From IMG/VR virus record IMGVR_UViG_3300033182_000991, positions 1 through 64,000 of that record: a stretch of DNA of 64,000 nucleotides. One strand, given 5' to 3'. The position numbers and the translations under genes are program-made. The stretch is from a virus. The notes under the pieces are model-generated. The model was not told where the DNA came from, did not search any database, and was given only the letters and a program-made list of their open reading frames with translations. This document shows, in pieces, positions 63,485 to 64,000 of the stretch (its first letter is position 1; each line of letters begins with the position of its first letter).

Positions 63485-63694
63485 ATGCAAAACTATCTAA
63501 AGTTTAACACAAAAAAACACAAATTGTCTGTCATCTATGAAGATGGTACAGTCGGAGTTTCTGACCTTGAGAATGTGACAACAATCAGAGAAGGTGAAGG
63601 TTTCTATGAGGTTCTTCAAAGACAAGAGAATGGTAAGAACGCACCAATCTACAGATTTCCAATCCATAACACAGTGATTAGATATTTCCACTAA
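63485..63694 (+). CDS. Hypothetical protein, 69 aa
   Basis: [60 protein letters not shown]. Beta-rich small protein. Its stop shares the A of the thyA start, so the two are co-translated. Confidence 0.65.
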   Translation: MQNYLKFNTKKHKLSVIYEDGTVGVSDLENVTTIREGEGFYEVLQRQENGKNAPIYRFPIHNTVIRYFH

Positions 63695-64000
63695 TGAACC
63701 AATTAGATATTGACTATCAGGATTTATTAAAAGACATCATGACTAATGGTGTTGAGAAGCGTGACCGAACAGGTACTGGTACGGTTTCGGTCTTTGGTCG
63801 TCAGATAAGACACGATATGAGTAAAGGGTTTCCATTGTTGACTACTAAGAAGATGGCGATTAAGACCATGATGACGGAATTAAAGTGGTTCCTCAAAGGA
63901 GATACCAACATCAAGTATTTGGTGGAGAACGGGTGTAACATTTGGAATGGTGATGCATATAAGAGATATAAGGAAGATAAGGGAACCTTGGCTATGGGTC
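63694..64000 (+). CDS. thyA: Thymidylate synthase, N-terminal part (runs off the window)
   Basis: The first ~102 residues of Thy[41 protein letters not shown] (folate/phosphate-binding Arg), [32 protein letters not shown]. It makes dTMP from dUMP with methylene-tetrahydrofolate. The catalytic Cys lies beyond the right edge. Common in large phages for nucleotide supply. Confidence 0.95.
   Translation, partial: MNQLDIDYQDLLKDIMTNGVEKRDRTGTGTVSVFGRQIRHDMSKGFPLLTTKKMAIKTMMTELKWFLKGDTNIKYLVENGCNIWNGDAYKRYKEDKGTLAMG

Overview
The window is part of a large tailed-phage genome (Caudoviricetes, probably myovirus-like) infecting a marine-type member of the Bacteroidota. Evidence for a phage: tightly packed overlapping genes, fibre genes with S74 chaperone tails, an amidase, a GH24 lysozyme, an M23 endopeptidase, DUF3310, thymidylate synthase and many small unknown genes. 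Evidence for the host: promoters fitting the Bacteroidota pattern TTTG-N20-TAnnTTTG (15248, 16183, 24719, 60666), a TonB-dependent receptor, an Hc1-like protein and YwqK/MORN-type exported protein. A second promoter-like element, TATTTAT[A/T/C] placed 14-16 nt before ATG, marks what look like late genes.

Layout. 1-4.5 kb: methylase-like, SET-domain, T5orf172 and EF-hand proteins and a phage sigma-70 factor. 4.5-12.7 kb: a long operon with a membrane coiled-coil protein, amidase, possible lysis partner, two large virion-like proteins, an Hc1-like protein. 12.7-17.6 kb: DnaJ, small membrane proteins, a D12 adenine methylase and an LRR protein. 18-20 kb: a collagen-lysine glycosyltransferase-like protein (PLOD type). 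20-28 kb: a PcfJ-like protein, a full TonB-dependent receptor, type II glutamine synthetase, thioredoxin, glutaredoxin. 28.7-42.8 kb: three giant collagen-like fibres (1387, 1262 and 1311 aa) with a LamG fibre between them. 42.9-55.7 kb: fucosyltransferase-like proteins, a double GT17 protein, a NodU-type carbamoyltransferase, three 2-oxoglutarate/Fe(II) oxygenases, a sulfotransferase. 55.7-64 kb: DUF3310, beta-class methyltransferase, lysozyme, DHH phosphoesterase, Nudix, a ~880-nt structured non-coding RNA, M23 endopeptidase, ThyA.

Main proposal. The phage appears to carry a collagen fibre plus collagen-modification system. The fibres place lysine in the Y position of Gly-X-Y, the site used by lysyl hydroxylases. 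The 692-aa protein at 17996 is collinear with the glycosyltransferase and accessory domains of animal PLOD/LH enzymes, lacks their C-terminal hydroxylase domain, and has a SAM methyltransferase inserted. Separate 2OG/Fe(II) oxygenases downstream of the fibres could supply the hydroxylation. Further glycosyl-, carbamoyl-, sulfo- and methyl-transferases could build on the sugar. The domain assignments are read from sequence; that they act together on the fibres is inference.

Two more items stand out: the ~880-nt RNA with its own consensus promoter and terminator (60.7-61.6 kb), and a recurring N-terminal tag ending in [I/L]-x-E on at least ten proteins, mostly behind the TATTTATA element, which suggests prohead-protease-processed head proteins.
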